Shown piece after piece: positions 6,597-15,899 of a DNA stretch of 64,000 nucleotides. The translations under genes were made by a program, and so were the position numbers. The first letter of the stretch is position 1, and the number at the start of each line of letters is the position of its first letter. Origin of the DNA: Anaerolineales bacterium HSG24 (GTDB taxonomy: Bacteria > Chloroflexota > Anaerolineae > 4572-78 > J111); NCBI GenBank assembly GCA_030377895.1, contig JAUCGB010000004.1, positions 17,049 to 81,048 of the forward strand, read 5' to 3'. The notes under the pieces were generated by a model. The model was not told where the DNA came from and did no database searches. It saw only the letters and a program-made list of their open reading frames with translations.

Positions 6597-9059
6597 ATGT
6601 TTAGTTTGCTTGATGATATGATTTCCCAAACTGAGGCGAATGAATTTCTCCCAACCAAGATACCGATTTTACCATTACGGGGGACAGTGGCCTACCCATT
6701 TATTATTTTACCGCTGAGTATTGGCGTGCCGCGTTCGGTCAGGCTGATTAAAGCGGCATCTCAAAACGATAATATTATTGGACTAATAGTTTCAAAAGAG
6801 CCTGATGTTGACGAACCTAGTCCCGACCAACTGTACAAAGTCGGCGTTGTGGCCCGAATCCATCGGGTGTTACGAAGCGACAAAGGCTCTCTGCAAGTGA
6901 TTGTGCAAGGCTTGGAGAGATTCAAAATCAGAAGGTGGATTGAGGAAGACCCCTACATTACGGCTGATATCGAGATTAGCCCCGATGCGATAGCTAATGC
7001 GTCCGAGTCGGCCTTGGAGGCACTGCGGCGGCGGATTGTGGAATTGTCGAACGACATTGTCGAATATCTGCCCCAAATTCCCAACGAAGTCAGCCAGTTT
7101 TTAGACCAAGTCGAAGACCCCCGCATTGTCATGTACACCACCGCCTCCAATCTCCGCATGGAGTTTGAAGACCGTTTAGACCTGCTTTTTGAGGATAGTT
7201 TGCAAGGCAAAATGACCAATCTAGTGCAGATTATGTCCCGCGAGTTGGAAGTGCTGGAGATTGGTCAGCAAATTCGTTCTGAGACACAGGGCGAGTTGGA
7301 TAAAACTCAGCGTGACTTTTATCTGCGCCAACAACTCAAAGCCATCCAGAAAGAGTTGGGTGAAGATGATGAACAGGCTATCAATATTGAATACCGCGAA
7401 AAGATTGAATCGAGCGGCATGCCCGAAGATCCGAAAAAAGAGGCTCTGCGCGAACTTAACCGACTCGAAAAACTCCAACCCCAGTCGGCAGAATATGGGG
7501 TGATTCAGACCTATCTCGACTGGATAGTTGAACTCCCTTGGAATGAACTGACCGATGATAACCTGAACATCAGCAACGCCCGTGACGTACTCAACACCGA
7601 CCATTACGACATGGATGATGTCAAAGAGCGTATCCTAGAATATCTGGCCGTGCGGAAACTCCGATCTGAGCGAGAATTTGACCAAGAACCGCTTGAACCG
7701 GGCCGCGAACAAGACCGAGCCGGAGGTTCGATTTTGTTGTTTGTTGGCCCGCCCGGAGTCGGTAAAACTAGCTTAGGGCGCAGTATCGCTCGTTCCCTTG
7801 GCCGAGAGTTTACCCGTATGAGTTTGGGCGGCGTGCGTGACGAGGCCGAGATTCGAGGCCATCGGCGCACCTATATCGGAGCCTTGCCGGGCCGGATTAT
7901 CCAAGCCCTGAAACGATGCGGCACGCGTAACCCCGTTTTCATGCTAGATGAGGTTGATAAAATCGGCTCCGATTGGCGGGGAGACCCCAGTAGCGCACTG
8001 TTAGAGGTGCTAGACCCGCAACAGAACTACGCCTTCCGTGACCATTATCTCGACGTTGATTTTGACCTGAGCGAGGTCATGTTTATCGCCACCGCCAACA
8101 CCCGCGACACCATCCCCGCCCCTCTGCTTGACCGCATGGAGGTGATTCAGTTGGACGGCTACACCGAATATGAGAAGGTTGCTATCGCCGAGGGATATTT
8201 GATACCACGTCAGATTAAGGCCAACGGACTGCTACCGGACGAGATTGGCTACACTCAAGCCGGATTGCGCCAGATTATCCGAGATTATACCCGCGAGGCC
8301 GGAGTACGGAATCTGGAACGAGAGATTGGCCGCTTTGCTCGTAAGGTGGCCACTAAAGTGGCTCTACGGCATGACGATACGGATAGCGCATCCACCCAGA
8401 ATGGGCATAACAAAAAGACCATCCTCACCGAGCAGACCTTGATTATTCCTGACACGGTACGGGAGTTTTTGGGCAAACCGAAATTTTTCTTTGAGGCGGC
8501 CCAACGAACCGAGATTCCCGGTGTGGCTACAGGTTTGGCCGTCACGCCCGTGGGCGGGGATGTGCTGTTTATCGAAGCGGCCCGCATGGTCGGCAAAGAC
8601 CGCCTAACCCTAACCGGCCAACTCGGTAACGTGATGAAAGAGAGCGCGCAGATTGCCCTAAGTTATGTCCGGGCCCATGCCCATGAGTTAGGCATCGACA
8701 TCAGCAAACTCAACGAGGCGGACATTCATCTGCATGTACCCGCCGGAGCAGTGCCCAAGGACGGCCCATCGGCTGGCGTGACCATGGTCACGGCCCTAGT
8801 TTCGTTGCTGAGTGAGCGACCCGTCCGAGCCGAGGTGGGCATGACTGGCGAGGTCAGCTTGCAAGGGCAGGTCTTGCCCATCGGCGGCCTGAAACAAAAA
8901 ACTCTCGCTGCTCATCGGGCCGGACTGACCACCATCATCGCGCCTAAACGAAACGAGCCGGATTTGGACGACCTACCAGAAGAAGTTCGCCAAGATTTAA
9001 CCTTTCATTTGACCGAAAAGATTGATGAGGTATTGCACCATGCCCTGCGGACGGTGTAA
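6597..9059 (+). CDS. lon: ATP-dependent protease Lon
   Basis: An 820-residue LonA protease that degrades misfolded and regulatory proteins in the cytoplasm. It has the N-terminal substrate-recognition domain (about residues 22-215), a coiled linker, the AAA+ module with Walker A GPPGVGKT at 384-391 and Walker B FMLDEVD near 448-454, and the C-terminal protease domain. The catalytic dyad is Ser725 in KDGPSAG and Lys768 in GGLKQK, 43 residues apart as in other LonA enzymes. AAGGAGG just upstream of the ATG fixes the start. A hairpin terminator follows 90 bp after the stop. Confidence 0.98.
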   Translation: MFSLLDDMISQTEANEFLPTKIPILPLRGTVAYPFIILPLSIGVPRSVRLIKAASQNDNIIGLIVSKEPDVDEPSPDQLYKVGVVARIHRVLRSDKGSLQVIVQGLERFKIRRWIEEDPYITADIEISPDAIANASESALEALRRRIVELSNDIVEYLPQIPNEVSQFLDQVEDPRIVMYTTASNLRMEFEDRLDLLFEDSLQGKMTNLVQIMSRELEVLEIGQQIRSETQGELDKTQRDFYLRQQLKAIQKELGEDDEQAINIEYREKIESSGMPEDPKKEALRELNRLEKLQPQSAEYGVIQTYLDWIVELPWNELTDDNLNISNARDVLNTDHYDMDDVKERILEYLAVRKLRSEREFDQEPLEPGREQDRAGGSILLFVGPPGVGKTSLGRSIARSLGREFTRMSLGGVRDEAEIRGHRRTYIGALPGRIIQALKRCGTRNPVFMLDEVDKIGSDWRGDPSSALLEVLDPQQNYAFRDHYLDVDFDLSEVMFIATANTRDTIPAPLLDRMEVIQLDGYTEYEKVAIAEGYLIPRQIKANGLLPDEIGYTQAGLRQIIRDYTREAGVRNLEREIGRFARKVATKVALRHDDTDSASTQNGHNKKTILTEQTLIIPDTVREFLGKPKFFFEAAQRTEIPGVATGLAVTPVGGDVLFIEAARMVGKDRLTLTGQLGNVMKESAQIALSYVRAHAHELGIDISKLNEADIHLHVPAGAVPKDGPSAGVTMVTALVSLLSERPVRAEVGMTGEVSLQGQVLPIGGLKQKTLAAHRAGLTTIIAPKRNEPDLDDLPEEVRQDLTFHLTEKIDEVLHHALRTV

Positions 9060-9145
9060 TTGAAAAATGAAGAACGAAGAATGAAACGGTGAACTGGTAA
9101 TAATTGCCAGTCCGCCATTTTTAGATGGCGTGATACGTATTGTGG

Positions 9146-9175
9146 AAAGGCACTCTGATGGAGTGCCTTTTTTGT
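9146..9175 (+). terminator. Terminator after lon
   Basis: AAGGCACTC and GAGTGCCTT form a stem around a 4-base loop, followed by TTTTTGTTTTT. Confidence 0.85.
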
Positions 9176-9296
9176 TTTTGTGGGAAAAATGGGCTATAAA
9201 CATAAGGCGAAACAACTATCTAGAAGTTGCGCTGGATATGAAATAGTAGTAAAGTTAGATGACAGGTATCAATTTTTCAAAAAAGAGGTGAAACAG

Positions 9297-9431
9297 ATGA
9301 GTGTGACAATCCTAACTCGACTACGAGACAGCAAAGTATTTTCAAACATAAAGAAATACGGGAAACAAAGCACATTGCCTGAATCCGAAATATCGTCACT
9401 GTTTTCTGAGCAGTATCGTTTCATGGTATAA
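9297..9431 (+). CDS. Possible small protein of 44 residues
   Basis: GAGGTG lies 6 bp before an ATG opening a 44-codon frame (MSVTILTRLRDSKVFS...). The same frame continues upstream to 9180 without a ribosome site. I do not recognise the product. The upstream in-frame residues include a short polar stretch that could be a gene relic. It stops 30 bp before the sensor kinase start. Evidence is limited to the ribosome site and the open frame. Confidence 0.3.
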   Translation: MSVTILTRLRDSKVFSNIKKYGKQSTLPESEISSLFSEQYRFMV

Positions 9432-9461
9432 TCAATTAATCTTTGCTATAAGGATATAATC

Positions 9462-12284
9462 GTGTTTGAACTTGGTGGGTCAGAAATAACCTTAGCCTAT
9501 TATCTATTTAAACTATTCAGTGTGATGGCCGCCTTTTTTATTGCTTGGGGGCAATGGCAACGTCACACATCTTTTCGAGCGCGCCGATTAACCGTTACCT
9601 TTGGTGGCTTAATTGTCGTACAGTTTTTGTTACTGTTTATGTCAGCAGTTACCACACCGGAGAACCTGTTGAATGTGCCATTTGAACGAGCTTTAACAGT
9701 GGCCAGTCTGGGCTTTTTGCTGTGGGGCTTCACCCCGTTTCTCCGCGAGCGAGAATCGATGGGATTGATGTTTCTCATCGGCAATACTGTTTTGGCCTTT
9801 ATTGCTTATGGCGTGGTGATGGTCGTATGGAATGGAAGCGATTTTAATCAAACTTCGTGGGAGATATTTTTCCTTGTTTGGCAATCACTTCTCCTTTTAT
9901 TGGGGATTATTGATTGTAGTAACCGCTACAATGATGAGCGTTTGTTCGTCCTCATCAGTTTCGGCATTATGTTATTGGGCTATGCTGCCCACCTCATGCT
10001 GAACACTCAGCCCCATATTCCGGTATTTGTTCGTGTTTTTGAGATGATTGCTTACCCGCTGTTGACGGTGGCAATCTATCAAGGCGCGATGCAGTCGTTA
10101 GTCGCTCGTGGGCAGGAACTCCAAGATTTGAGCGAGATTTCTTTAGACCAGATTACGGGGTTGATTAGCCTCTCTAAAGCAACGCGACATATCACGGCCT
10201 CCCTAGAACTGTCGGAGGTGTTAGACGGTGCGACACAAAGTATTGCCACCGCCCTAAATGCTGACCAATGTGCCTTGGCGTTGCCCGACGAAGAGACCGA
10301 TTTATCTCAGTTGCGTTTGGTTTCTATCTATAACCCTAGTCGTCAGGGGCGTGGCGAAGCGGTCAGTTTTCCCTTAAATGACCAGACAGCGGTTAAACAT
10401 GCCGCAAAAAATAAACAGTCAATTCAGATTGATGAGTATCAAGATGATACCCCGCTTCAACTCTTGTTTACTTTGATGGGCGCGCAAGATGCCGGCCCAT
10501 TATTGATTCAACCGTTATTAAAAAATGATGAGACTATTGGGGTGCTACTTCTTGGTAATTCGATTTCTAAACGAGTTTTTACCAATGCAGAGGTTGAACT
10601 GAACCATGCCTTGGCCGAACAGGTTACAACCGCCATCAGCCATGCCAAATCGTACAGCGCGGTTTCGGGTAAATCGCAACAACTCTCATGGACATTGCGT
10701 AATCAGGAACTAGAGGCTGGTAAACGACGGGCCGCGATGGAGACGGAACTGAAGAAAAGCCGAGAGGAGGTCTCCTTATTTGCCCAACGCTTGTATGATT
10801 ATGAAGTGGCTCAAAAAGAAAAAGAGGATGCGTTACAGAAAAGCCAAGAGAATGTGGCAAAATTAGAGCGCATGTTGGATCGGGCTAAAACTGAAGTCGA
10901 AAAAGTGGGTCGTAAAGGTAAACAGGTGAGCGCGTTATCTCAAAATATTGAGAATTACAAAGAACAAATTACCACTTTAGAGATGGAACAAGCAAAATTA
11001 CAGACCGAAATCAAGAAATTGAAACAGGATACCTCTGAGGTTGATCGTTTGAACGATGCCCTAGAAGCGGCGAACCAGCGAGTCCGTAAGTTGGCTAGAG
11101 CGTTGAAAAAGACCAGAACTCGAACCCCAACCGCGCCAATTCCGATTCTTTCGGAGCAAAAAAATCAGTATCACGATTTAGATAATCTCAGTTGTGGGGT
11201 GGTTATTGCTGATGCGAATCATATCATTCAACAGATTAATATAGTCGCAACACAACTTTTTGGACAGTCGAAAGACACGCTTCGTGGTCAGAAATTGACC
11301 AAACTTGCTGATAGTGACCTGTGGCATGAAACAGTTCAGCAACTAGACGTTAACCGCCGAAACCTGATTTCAGGTCAACTTAATATCGGCAAACATATCG
11401 TTCGTTTGACGGTTAGTCCGATTATTGCTACGGATAAAAATGAGATAGACGGTACAGTTACGATTCTATATGATTATACCGCAGAGGCTGAAACCCAACA
11501 AACTAAAGACGAATTTATAGCCTCTTTATCCCAAGATTTGCGAACTCCTATGACTTCAATTACCGGCTACACCGATCTGTTGTTAGGCGAATCGGTTGGA
11601 GAACTGAATCGATTACAGCGCAAATTTTTACAACGTATTCGAGCAAACACCAACCGGATGACGAATATGCTGAACGATTTAATCAGCATTACGACCATTG
11701 ATGCGGGACAGCTAGAGTTACATCCAACCGCAATAGATTTGGCTGAAATCATTGAGGATACGGTAATTGCCTTACGGACTCAAATGGAAGAAAAAAATAT
11801 TAGTTTTGAACAATCTATCTCCTCCGATTTGCCAATGGCTGAGGCTGACCCGGACTCAGTGCATCAAATTGTGATCAATTTATTGGGTAATGCGATTAAA
11901 GCCACCCCGCCACATGGCATGGTTGCCATTCAGGCTGATGTTCAGAGTGATGGCAGCAATGAACATAATTCATCAGAGCCACCGTTTCTAATCATTCGGA
12001 TTCAAGATACAGGTGGGGGCATCCCGAATGAAGATTTAAACAGAGTTTTTGACCGGTTCTATCGAGCCTCGAATCCGCTCATTCAAGGGTTAGGTGAAAC
12101 CGGAATCGGCCTCGCGGTCGCTAAATCGTTGATTGAAGCCAATGGGGGGCAAATATGGCCCGAAAGTGAAATCGGCAAAGGAACAATCTTCTCCTTTATC
12201 TTGCCCATCAGCGAGCAAAGTGACGATCCTTGGAGTAGCTTTTTAGGCACACTCCCCCCGCTAGATTTAAGTTCTGACGTATAA
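9462..12284 (+). CDS. Membrane GAF-PAS histidine-kinase-like protein lacking the phosphoacceptor His
   Basis: A 940-residue sensor read from a GTG start. The first 215 residues hold about seven membrane segments, then a GAF domain (about 245-400), a long coiled coil (about 405-550), a PAS domain (about 570-680), a dimerisation helix and an ATPase domain. In the dimerisation helix the expected H-E-L-R-T-P is SQDLRTPM: Gln691 (codon CAA at 11532) replaces the phosphorylated His. The ATPase boxes look intact (VINLLGNAIKATPP, DTGGGIP and the GETGIGLAVA box). It should bind ATP but cannot autophosphorylate at the usual site. No response regulator is adjacent. Confidence 0.9.
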   Translation: MFELGGSEITLAYYLFKLFSVMAAFFIAWGQWQRHTSFRARRLTVTFGGLIVVQFLLLFMSAVTTPENLLNVPFERALTVASLGFLLWGFTPFLRERESMGLMFLIGNTVLAFIAYGVVMVVWNGSDFNQTSWEIFFLVWQSLLLLLGIIDCSNRYNDERLFVLISFGIMLLGYAAHLMLNTQPHIPVFVRVFEMIAYPLLTVAIYQGAMQSLVARGQELQDLSEISLDQITGLISLSKATRHITASLELSEVLDGATQSIATALNADQCALALPDEETDLSQLRLVSIYNPSRQGRGEAVSFPLNDQTAVKHAAKNKQSIQIDEYQDDTPLQLLFTLMGAQDAGPLLIQPLLKNDETIGVLLLGNSISKRVFTNAEVELNHALAEQVTTAISHAKSYSAVSGKSQQLSWTLRNQELEAGKRRAAMETELKKSREEVSLFAQRLYDYEVAQKEKEDALQKSQENVAKLERMLDRAKTEVEKVGRKGKQVSALSQNIENYKEQITTLEMEQAKLQTEIKKLKQDTSEVDRLNDALEAANQRVRKLARALKKTRTRTPTAPIPILSEQKNQYHDLDNLSCGVVIADANHIIQQINIVATQLFGQSKDTLRGQKLTKLADSDLWHETVQQLDVNRRNLISGQLNIGKHIVRLTVSPIIATDKNEIDGTVTILYDYTAEAETQQTKDEFIASLSQDLRTPMTSITGYTDLLLGESVGELNRLQRKFLQRIRANTNRMTNMLNDLISITTIDAGQLELHPTAIDLAEIIEDTVIALRTQMEEKNISFEQSISSDLPMAEADPDSVHQIVINLLGNAIKATPPHGMVAIQADVQSDGSNEHNSSEPPFLIIRIQDTGGGIPNEDLNRVFDRFYRASNPLIQGLGETGIGLAVAKSLIEANGGQIWPESEIGKGTIFSFILPISEQSDDPWSSFLGTLPPLDLSSDV

Positions 12285-12372
12285 AATGATTTTCTACCAC
12301 CTAAAAAGATAAATTTGCGTCATAAGAATTACATGCAAAACAAAAATGGTAAATAGCGAATGGTGAATTATA
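12285..12372. repeat. Family G intergenic repeat, copy G1
   Basis: This stretch, with AAATTTGCGTCATAAGAATT and TGGTGAATTATAA, is a near copy in inverted orientation of 42498-42594 and is related to 60281-60380. It lies just before the start of the LysM/TIG protein. It contains many short ATGGTAAAT/ATGGTGAAT words. Confidence 0.7.
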
Positions 12373-12425
12373 ATTTCATTCCACCATTCAAATGCTCCAT
12401 ATCAAAAAACAAGGCAGGTAATACC

Positions 12426-13709
12426 ATGTCATCCCCTTCACAACGAATTATTATAGGCGTTGCGGCAAGTATTGTGGTGATTATAACCATCTTTGCCGCC
12501 CTTTTTTTGGCCACACAAGATCAACAACTAACCCAAACACCAACTCCATTACCCGCGACCGCCACTGAGGTTGCCCAATCGACCGCGACCGCCACTCACA
12601 CATCTGTCCCACCCACAGATACGGATACGCCTGAACCAACGGCTACCGACTCCCCCACTGCTGTTTTGGCTACTGAAACCTCAACACCGCTTCCCACACC
12701 CACAAATACGGATACGGATACACCTGAACCAACGCCGACAGAGACTCCTGTGGTTCGTCTGACCGACTGTGACCGCACTCCCCTAGAATGGCCGGCTTAT
12801 CAAATTCAGCGAGGCGACGATTGGCAATCTTTGGCTTCGCGGGTTGACTCTACCACCTATGATCTACAACAAGCCAACTGCCGCACCTCGACCTTACAAC
12901 CAAATGAATATATCTATCTACCCTTTATTCCACCTACGCCCACCCCGACCGATACACCAACAATCGTACCAACCGATAAGCCCACGCCCCGCGCCGTCAC
13001 AACGCCCACCTTCACCCCGACCCCGGCTCAACCAACTATAGACAGTGTAAGCCCGCATGATGGTCAACTTGGTCAAGAGGTACGCCTGTTTATTTTTGGT
13101 CATAATTTGGGTTTGCTTGATGAGGGGGGCATCCGAACAGAGGCCGATTTTAGCGTTGAACTGATCATGGTTGAGCCAAATAGCCTCAGTTTTCCATTGG
13201 AGATTGTCCGAGCGACGAGTACCGATGTAGAAGCGGTGATTCCTGCTACAATTCCTGAAGGGTGTTATGATTTACTAGTAGTTAATCCCGGCAACCCAAA
13301 TAATCGCAGTTTCTTAACCCCAAAAGCGTACACCAACGACCCGCTTAAGTTTCCCTGTGTGACCAATGCGACCCCGACTCCAACTCTAACCCCGACTCCA
13401 ACCGCAACCCCTCCAAAAGCACCAAGTATTACCGAATGTATTCCCAAACAAGGTAATGTAGGCCAAGAGGTGCTTTTAGAATGTACCGGGCAGAACTTCG
13501 ATTCAAGTGATAGTGACTTCCAAGTTGATTTGAGAAAATCGGGTGACTCTGACTTACGCTTAAGTGTTTTGTCAGGAACATATACCAACTTTAAGGCTAT
13601 TATTCCCACCGATATCCCTGTTGGTCTTTATGATCTCATCGTAACCAACCCTGACGAACAAAAAGCCGTAAAAGCTAATTTATACGAAGCTTTACAGGAA
13701 ACCGAGTAA
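12426..13709 (+). CDS. Membrane-anchored LysM and twin TIG/IPT domain protein
   Basis: The start at 12426 is preferred because AGGCAGG precedes it and a signal-anchor (IIIGVAASIVVIITIFAALF) follows at once. A Thr/Pro-rich tether covers about residues 40-110. A LysM domain (about 120-165; YQIQRGDDWQSLASR to YLPF) suggests binding to peptidoglycan or another glycan. Two immunoglobulin-like TIG/IPT domains start at PTIDSVSPHDGQLGQEV and PSITECIPKQGNVGQEV, separated by a second Thr/Pro linker. This is a cell-surface protein, perhaps structural or adhesive. The Thr/Pro codons create long open frames on other strands that are not genes. Confidence 0.8.
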   Translation: MSSPSQRIIIGVAASIVVIITIFAALFLATQDQQLTQTPTPLPATATEVAQSTATATHTSVPPTDTDTPEPTATDSPTAVLATETSTPLPTPTNTDTDTPEPTPTETPVVRLTDCDRTPLEWPAYQIQRGDDWQSLASRVDSTTYDLQQANCRTSTLQPNEYIYLPFIPPTPTPTDTPTIVPTDKPTPRAVTTPTFTPTPAQPTIDSVSPHDGQLGQEVRLFIFGHNLGLLDEGGIRTEADFSVELIMVEPNSLSFPLEIVRATSTDVEAVIPATIPEGCYDLLVVNPGNPNNRSFLTPKAYTNDPLKFPCVTNATPTPTLTPTPTATPPKAPSITECIPKQGNVGQEVLLECTGQNFDSSDSDFQVDLRKSGDSDLRLSVLSGTYTNFKAIIPTDIPVGLYDLIVTNPDEQKAVKANLYEALQETE

Positions 13710-13727
13710 TATCTGAGGGCAACAAAA

Positions 13728-13757
13728 GACCTGACAGGTTTTAGAAACCGTCAGGTC
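13728..13757. terminator. Hairpin between the LysM/TIG gene and the YcxB-like gene
   Basis: GACCTGAC pairs with GTCAGGTC around AGGTTTTAGAAACC, which itself forms an inner stem. It may end the upstream transcript. Its core resembles the hairpin cores of the C and D elements. Confidence 0.6.
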
Positions 13758-13776
13758 TAACTTGTAAAAATATTTC

Positions 13777-14235
13777 ATGATAATTCAAGCTACTTTAACC
13801 AAAGAGCCATTTATTCGCCTTGCTTTATGGCGGCATTTTAGCCGTAAACCATTTTATTTTTACGCCGCGATTGCTACGATTTTTACTGCCTACGTCATTA
13901 TTTATGGGTCTTGGACGCTGTTGTTGCTTTTGGCTTGGTTACCGCTTTTGGTTTATGTAATTATGGGCGGTATTGACGCGTGGCGCATTAGTCGAGACCC
14001 GCAAAACCCAGTTTTTCTGACAACCACTTACGAATTTAGTTCCACAGGAGTAAAGTTAAAGACTGCTCAAGGCGAAAGTAGCTTGAAGTGGCGCGAACTT
14101 AAGGGGTGGAAAATTTTCACTGATTGTTATGTATTATTACTAAATAACGGTTCCGTGTTAGCTATTCCTAAAGTGGATATTCCTATCGCAAAAATAGATA
14201 AATTTGAGCTATTGCTAAATGAACAGGTCGGTTGA
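13777..14235 (+). CDS. YcxB-like membrane protein
   Basis: A 152-residue protein with two membrane segments (about residues 26-65) and a C-terminal YcxB-like domain: TTYEFSSTGVKLKT, then SSLKWRELKGWKIF and VLAIPK, the beta-strand pattern of that family. Its function is unknown. It ends at the base next to the hisE stop on the other strand, so the two genes converge with no spacer. There is no clear ribosome site. Confidence 0.65.
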   Translation: MIIQATLTKEPFIRLALWRHFSRKPFYFYAAIATIFTAYVIIYGSWTLLLLLAWLPLLVYVIMGGIDAWRISRDPQNPVFLTTTYEFSSTGVKLKTAQGESSLKWRELKGWKIFTDCYVLLLNNGSVLAIPKVDIPIAKIDKFELLLNEQVG

Positions 14236-14514
14236 TTAGCGATGTCGTTCTTCCAATCGGGCTACCACCTCGGTCCAATCGAGATTACGGGTGCGGAGTA
14301 GCACCAACAGATGATATATTAAATCGGCAGATTCATCAATCAATCGTTCATCCGATTGAGTCAGCGCGGCAATGACCACCTCCGTCGCCTCTTCCCCCAC
14401 TTTTTGGGCCGATTTGGTTGAATCTGCTAAAAGTTGATTAGTATATGACCCCTCTTTTGGGTTTTTTTGTCGGTCAGCGATGAGTTGGGCTAGATTGGTT
14501 ATAAAGTCAGGCAT
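14236..14514 (-). CDS. hisE: Phosphoribosyl-ATP pyrophosphatase
   Basis: A 92-residue all-alpha enzyme of the MazG-like superfamily that hydrolyses phosphoribosyl-ATP to phosphoribosyl-AMP, the second step of histidine synthesis. KVGEEATEVVIAAL and DESADLIYHLLVLL carry the acidic metal-binding residues. It follows hisI by 18 bp on the minus strand and is a separate gene rather than a HisIE fusion. Confidence 0.93.
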   Translation of the reverse strand: MPDFITNLAQLIADRQKNPKEGSYTNQLLADSTKSAQKVGEEATEVVIAALTQSDERLIDESADLIYHLLVLLRTRNLDWTEVVARLEERHR

Positions 14515-14532
14515 GGAATCTCTCTTTATGTA

Positions 14533-14862
14533 TTATTGATTGGCAAGCGGAATATCTCGATAAAAACAGCTTTGTTCACCAGTATGACAGGCCGGCCCGG
14601 CAGGAGTGACAAGAATCAACAAGGTATCACCATCACAATCATAATATAATGTTTTCACCTTCTGAGTGTTACCACTGGTTCCGCCTTTGTGCCATAACTC
14701 TTGACGACTACGGCTCCAAAACCATGTCTCGCCCGATTGAATGGTTAACTGTAAACTTTCCTCGTTCATCCAAGCCATCATCAACACCTCTCGACTGATG
14801 GCATCTTGTACGATTGCTGGAAGCAATCCAGCCTCATTAAATTTTAACTCTTTGACAGTCAC
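14533..14862 (-). CDS. hisI: Phosphoribosyl-AMP cyclohydrolase
   Basis: This enzyme opens the adenine ring of phosphoribosyl-AMP, the third step of histidine synthesis. The GTG at 14862 is preferred as start: AGGTG precedes it and it gives the usual length of 109 residues, whereas the longer open frame overlaps hisF. Signature blocks are [27 protein letters not shown] and the metal-binding [10 protein letters not shown] with [13 protein letters not shown]. It sits between hisF and hisE in one transcription unit. Confidence 0.93.
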   Translation of the reverse strand: MTVKELKFNEAGLLPAIVQDAISREVLMMAWMNEESLQLTIQSGETWFWSRSRQELWHKGGTSGNTQKVKTLYYDCDGDTLLILVTPAGPACHTGEQSCFYRDIPLANQ

Positions 14863-14890
14863 AATATAAGCACCTAAATAAAATTTTGCG

Positions 14891-15658
14891 TTATTTTTTA
14901 TACCGGACAACAATGCCTTGCGAAGCCATGTAATCTTTGACCTCTCGCAAAGACAACTCTCGGAAATGGAATAAACTAGCCGCCAACACGGCACTTGCAT
15001 TAGCTTCTAACACTGCCTCAGCAAAGTGTTCTTTCGCTCCCGCCCCACCTGATGCAATCACAGGAATTGTCACCACATCGGTAATCGCTTTGGTGAGTGG
15101 TATATCAAACCCTGCTTTGGTGCCATCAGCATCCATGCTGTTTAGCATAATTTCTCCAGCACCACGCTCTTGACACTCTTTCGCCCATGCAATCGCATCA
15201 ATGCCGGTTCGTTGTCGCCCGCCATGCGTTGTAATCTCCCAACCGAGCGCATCGAGCCGTTTCCGAGCATCAATCGCCACCACAACGGCTTGGCTACCAA
15301 AAGCCTTCGCGCCTTCTGTAATCACCTCTGGTCGTCGAACTGCGGCGGTGTTAAGGCTGACTTTGTCGGCCCCGGTGGAGATGATGGCATGCATATCATC
15401 CACCGTGCGAATTCCACCACCGACGGTAAAAGGAATATAGACCGTTTCCGCGACTCGTCGAGCAATATCCAGAATCAAACCTCGTTTTTCATGGGAAGCG
15501 GTAATATCGAGAAAAATTAGCTCATCAGCCCCCTCTGCATCATAGATTTGGGCTTGCTCAACCGGATCGCCCGCGTCGCGAAGGTTGATAAAGTTAATCC
15601 CTTTAACAACCCGACCATCTTTAACATCTAAACATGGTATCACTCGTTTGGCTAACAT
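14891..15658 (-). CDS. hisF: Imidazole glycerol phosphate synthase, cyclase subunit
   Basis: A 255-residue TIM-barrel subunit that joins PRFAR and HisH-derived ammonia to give imidazole glycerol phosphate and AICAR. The N-terminus [19 protein letters not shown] carries catalytic Asp11, and the second catalytic Asp is in [18 protein letters not shown] precedes the ATG. It is separated from hisA and hisH by the inserted AAA gene, so this half of the cluster needs its own promoter. Confidence 0.96.
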   Translation of the reverse strand: MLAKRVIPCLDVKDGRVVKGINFINLRDAGDPVEQAQIYDAEGADELIFLDITASHEKRGLILDIARRVAETVYIPFTVGGGIRTVDDMHAIISTGADKVSLNTAAVRRPEVITEGAKAFGSQAVVVAIDARKRLDALGWEITTHGGRQRTGIDAIAWAKECQERGAGEIMLNSMDADGTKAGFDIPLTKAITDVVTIPVIASGGAGAKEHFAEAVLEANASAVLAASLFHFRELSLREVKDYMASQGIVVRYKK

Positions 15659-15899
15659 AACATCTCCTACATCTCCTTAACTTTACTGAAGACTCTCCAT
15701 TGAAATGGGACTACAAACATGGATGGCTTCTCATAAAAACGTAAAACCAATCCTTGCCAAAAATCAACTTTCAGATAATACTATTATTATTCTATACCTC
15801 TTTTTTGGCAAATCCCGTTGTTTTCAATTAACCATTATGAATCTCATGCAGAGGTACAAATATGCGATTTTACAAGTGGTATTATAATAGGAGATATAA

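Noticed and set aside
9180..9431. Small ORF as a toxin-antitoxin component
   Set aside because: No partner gene or recognisable toxin or antitoxin fold; kept only as a low-confidence small ORF.
12571..13103. Several long open frames within the LysM/TIG gene on both strands
   Set aside because: They are products of the repetitive Thr/Pro codons (ACC, CCN, GAT) and have no independent start signals.
14863..15000. Longer hisI frame overlapping hisF
   Set aside because: The extra residues are not conserved in the family, and the GTG at 14862 has a ribosome site and gives the usual length.
15883..15888. TATAAT just upstream of the AAA gene as its -10 box
   Set aside because: Transcription from it would start after the ribosome site at 15889-15893, so it is unlikely to be the functional promoter.
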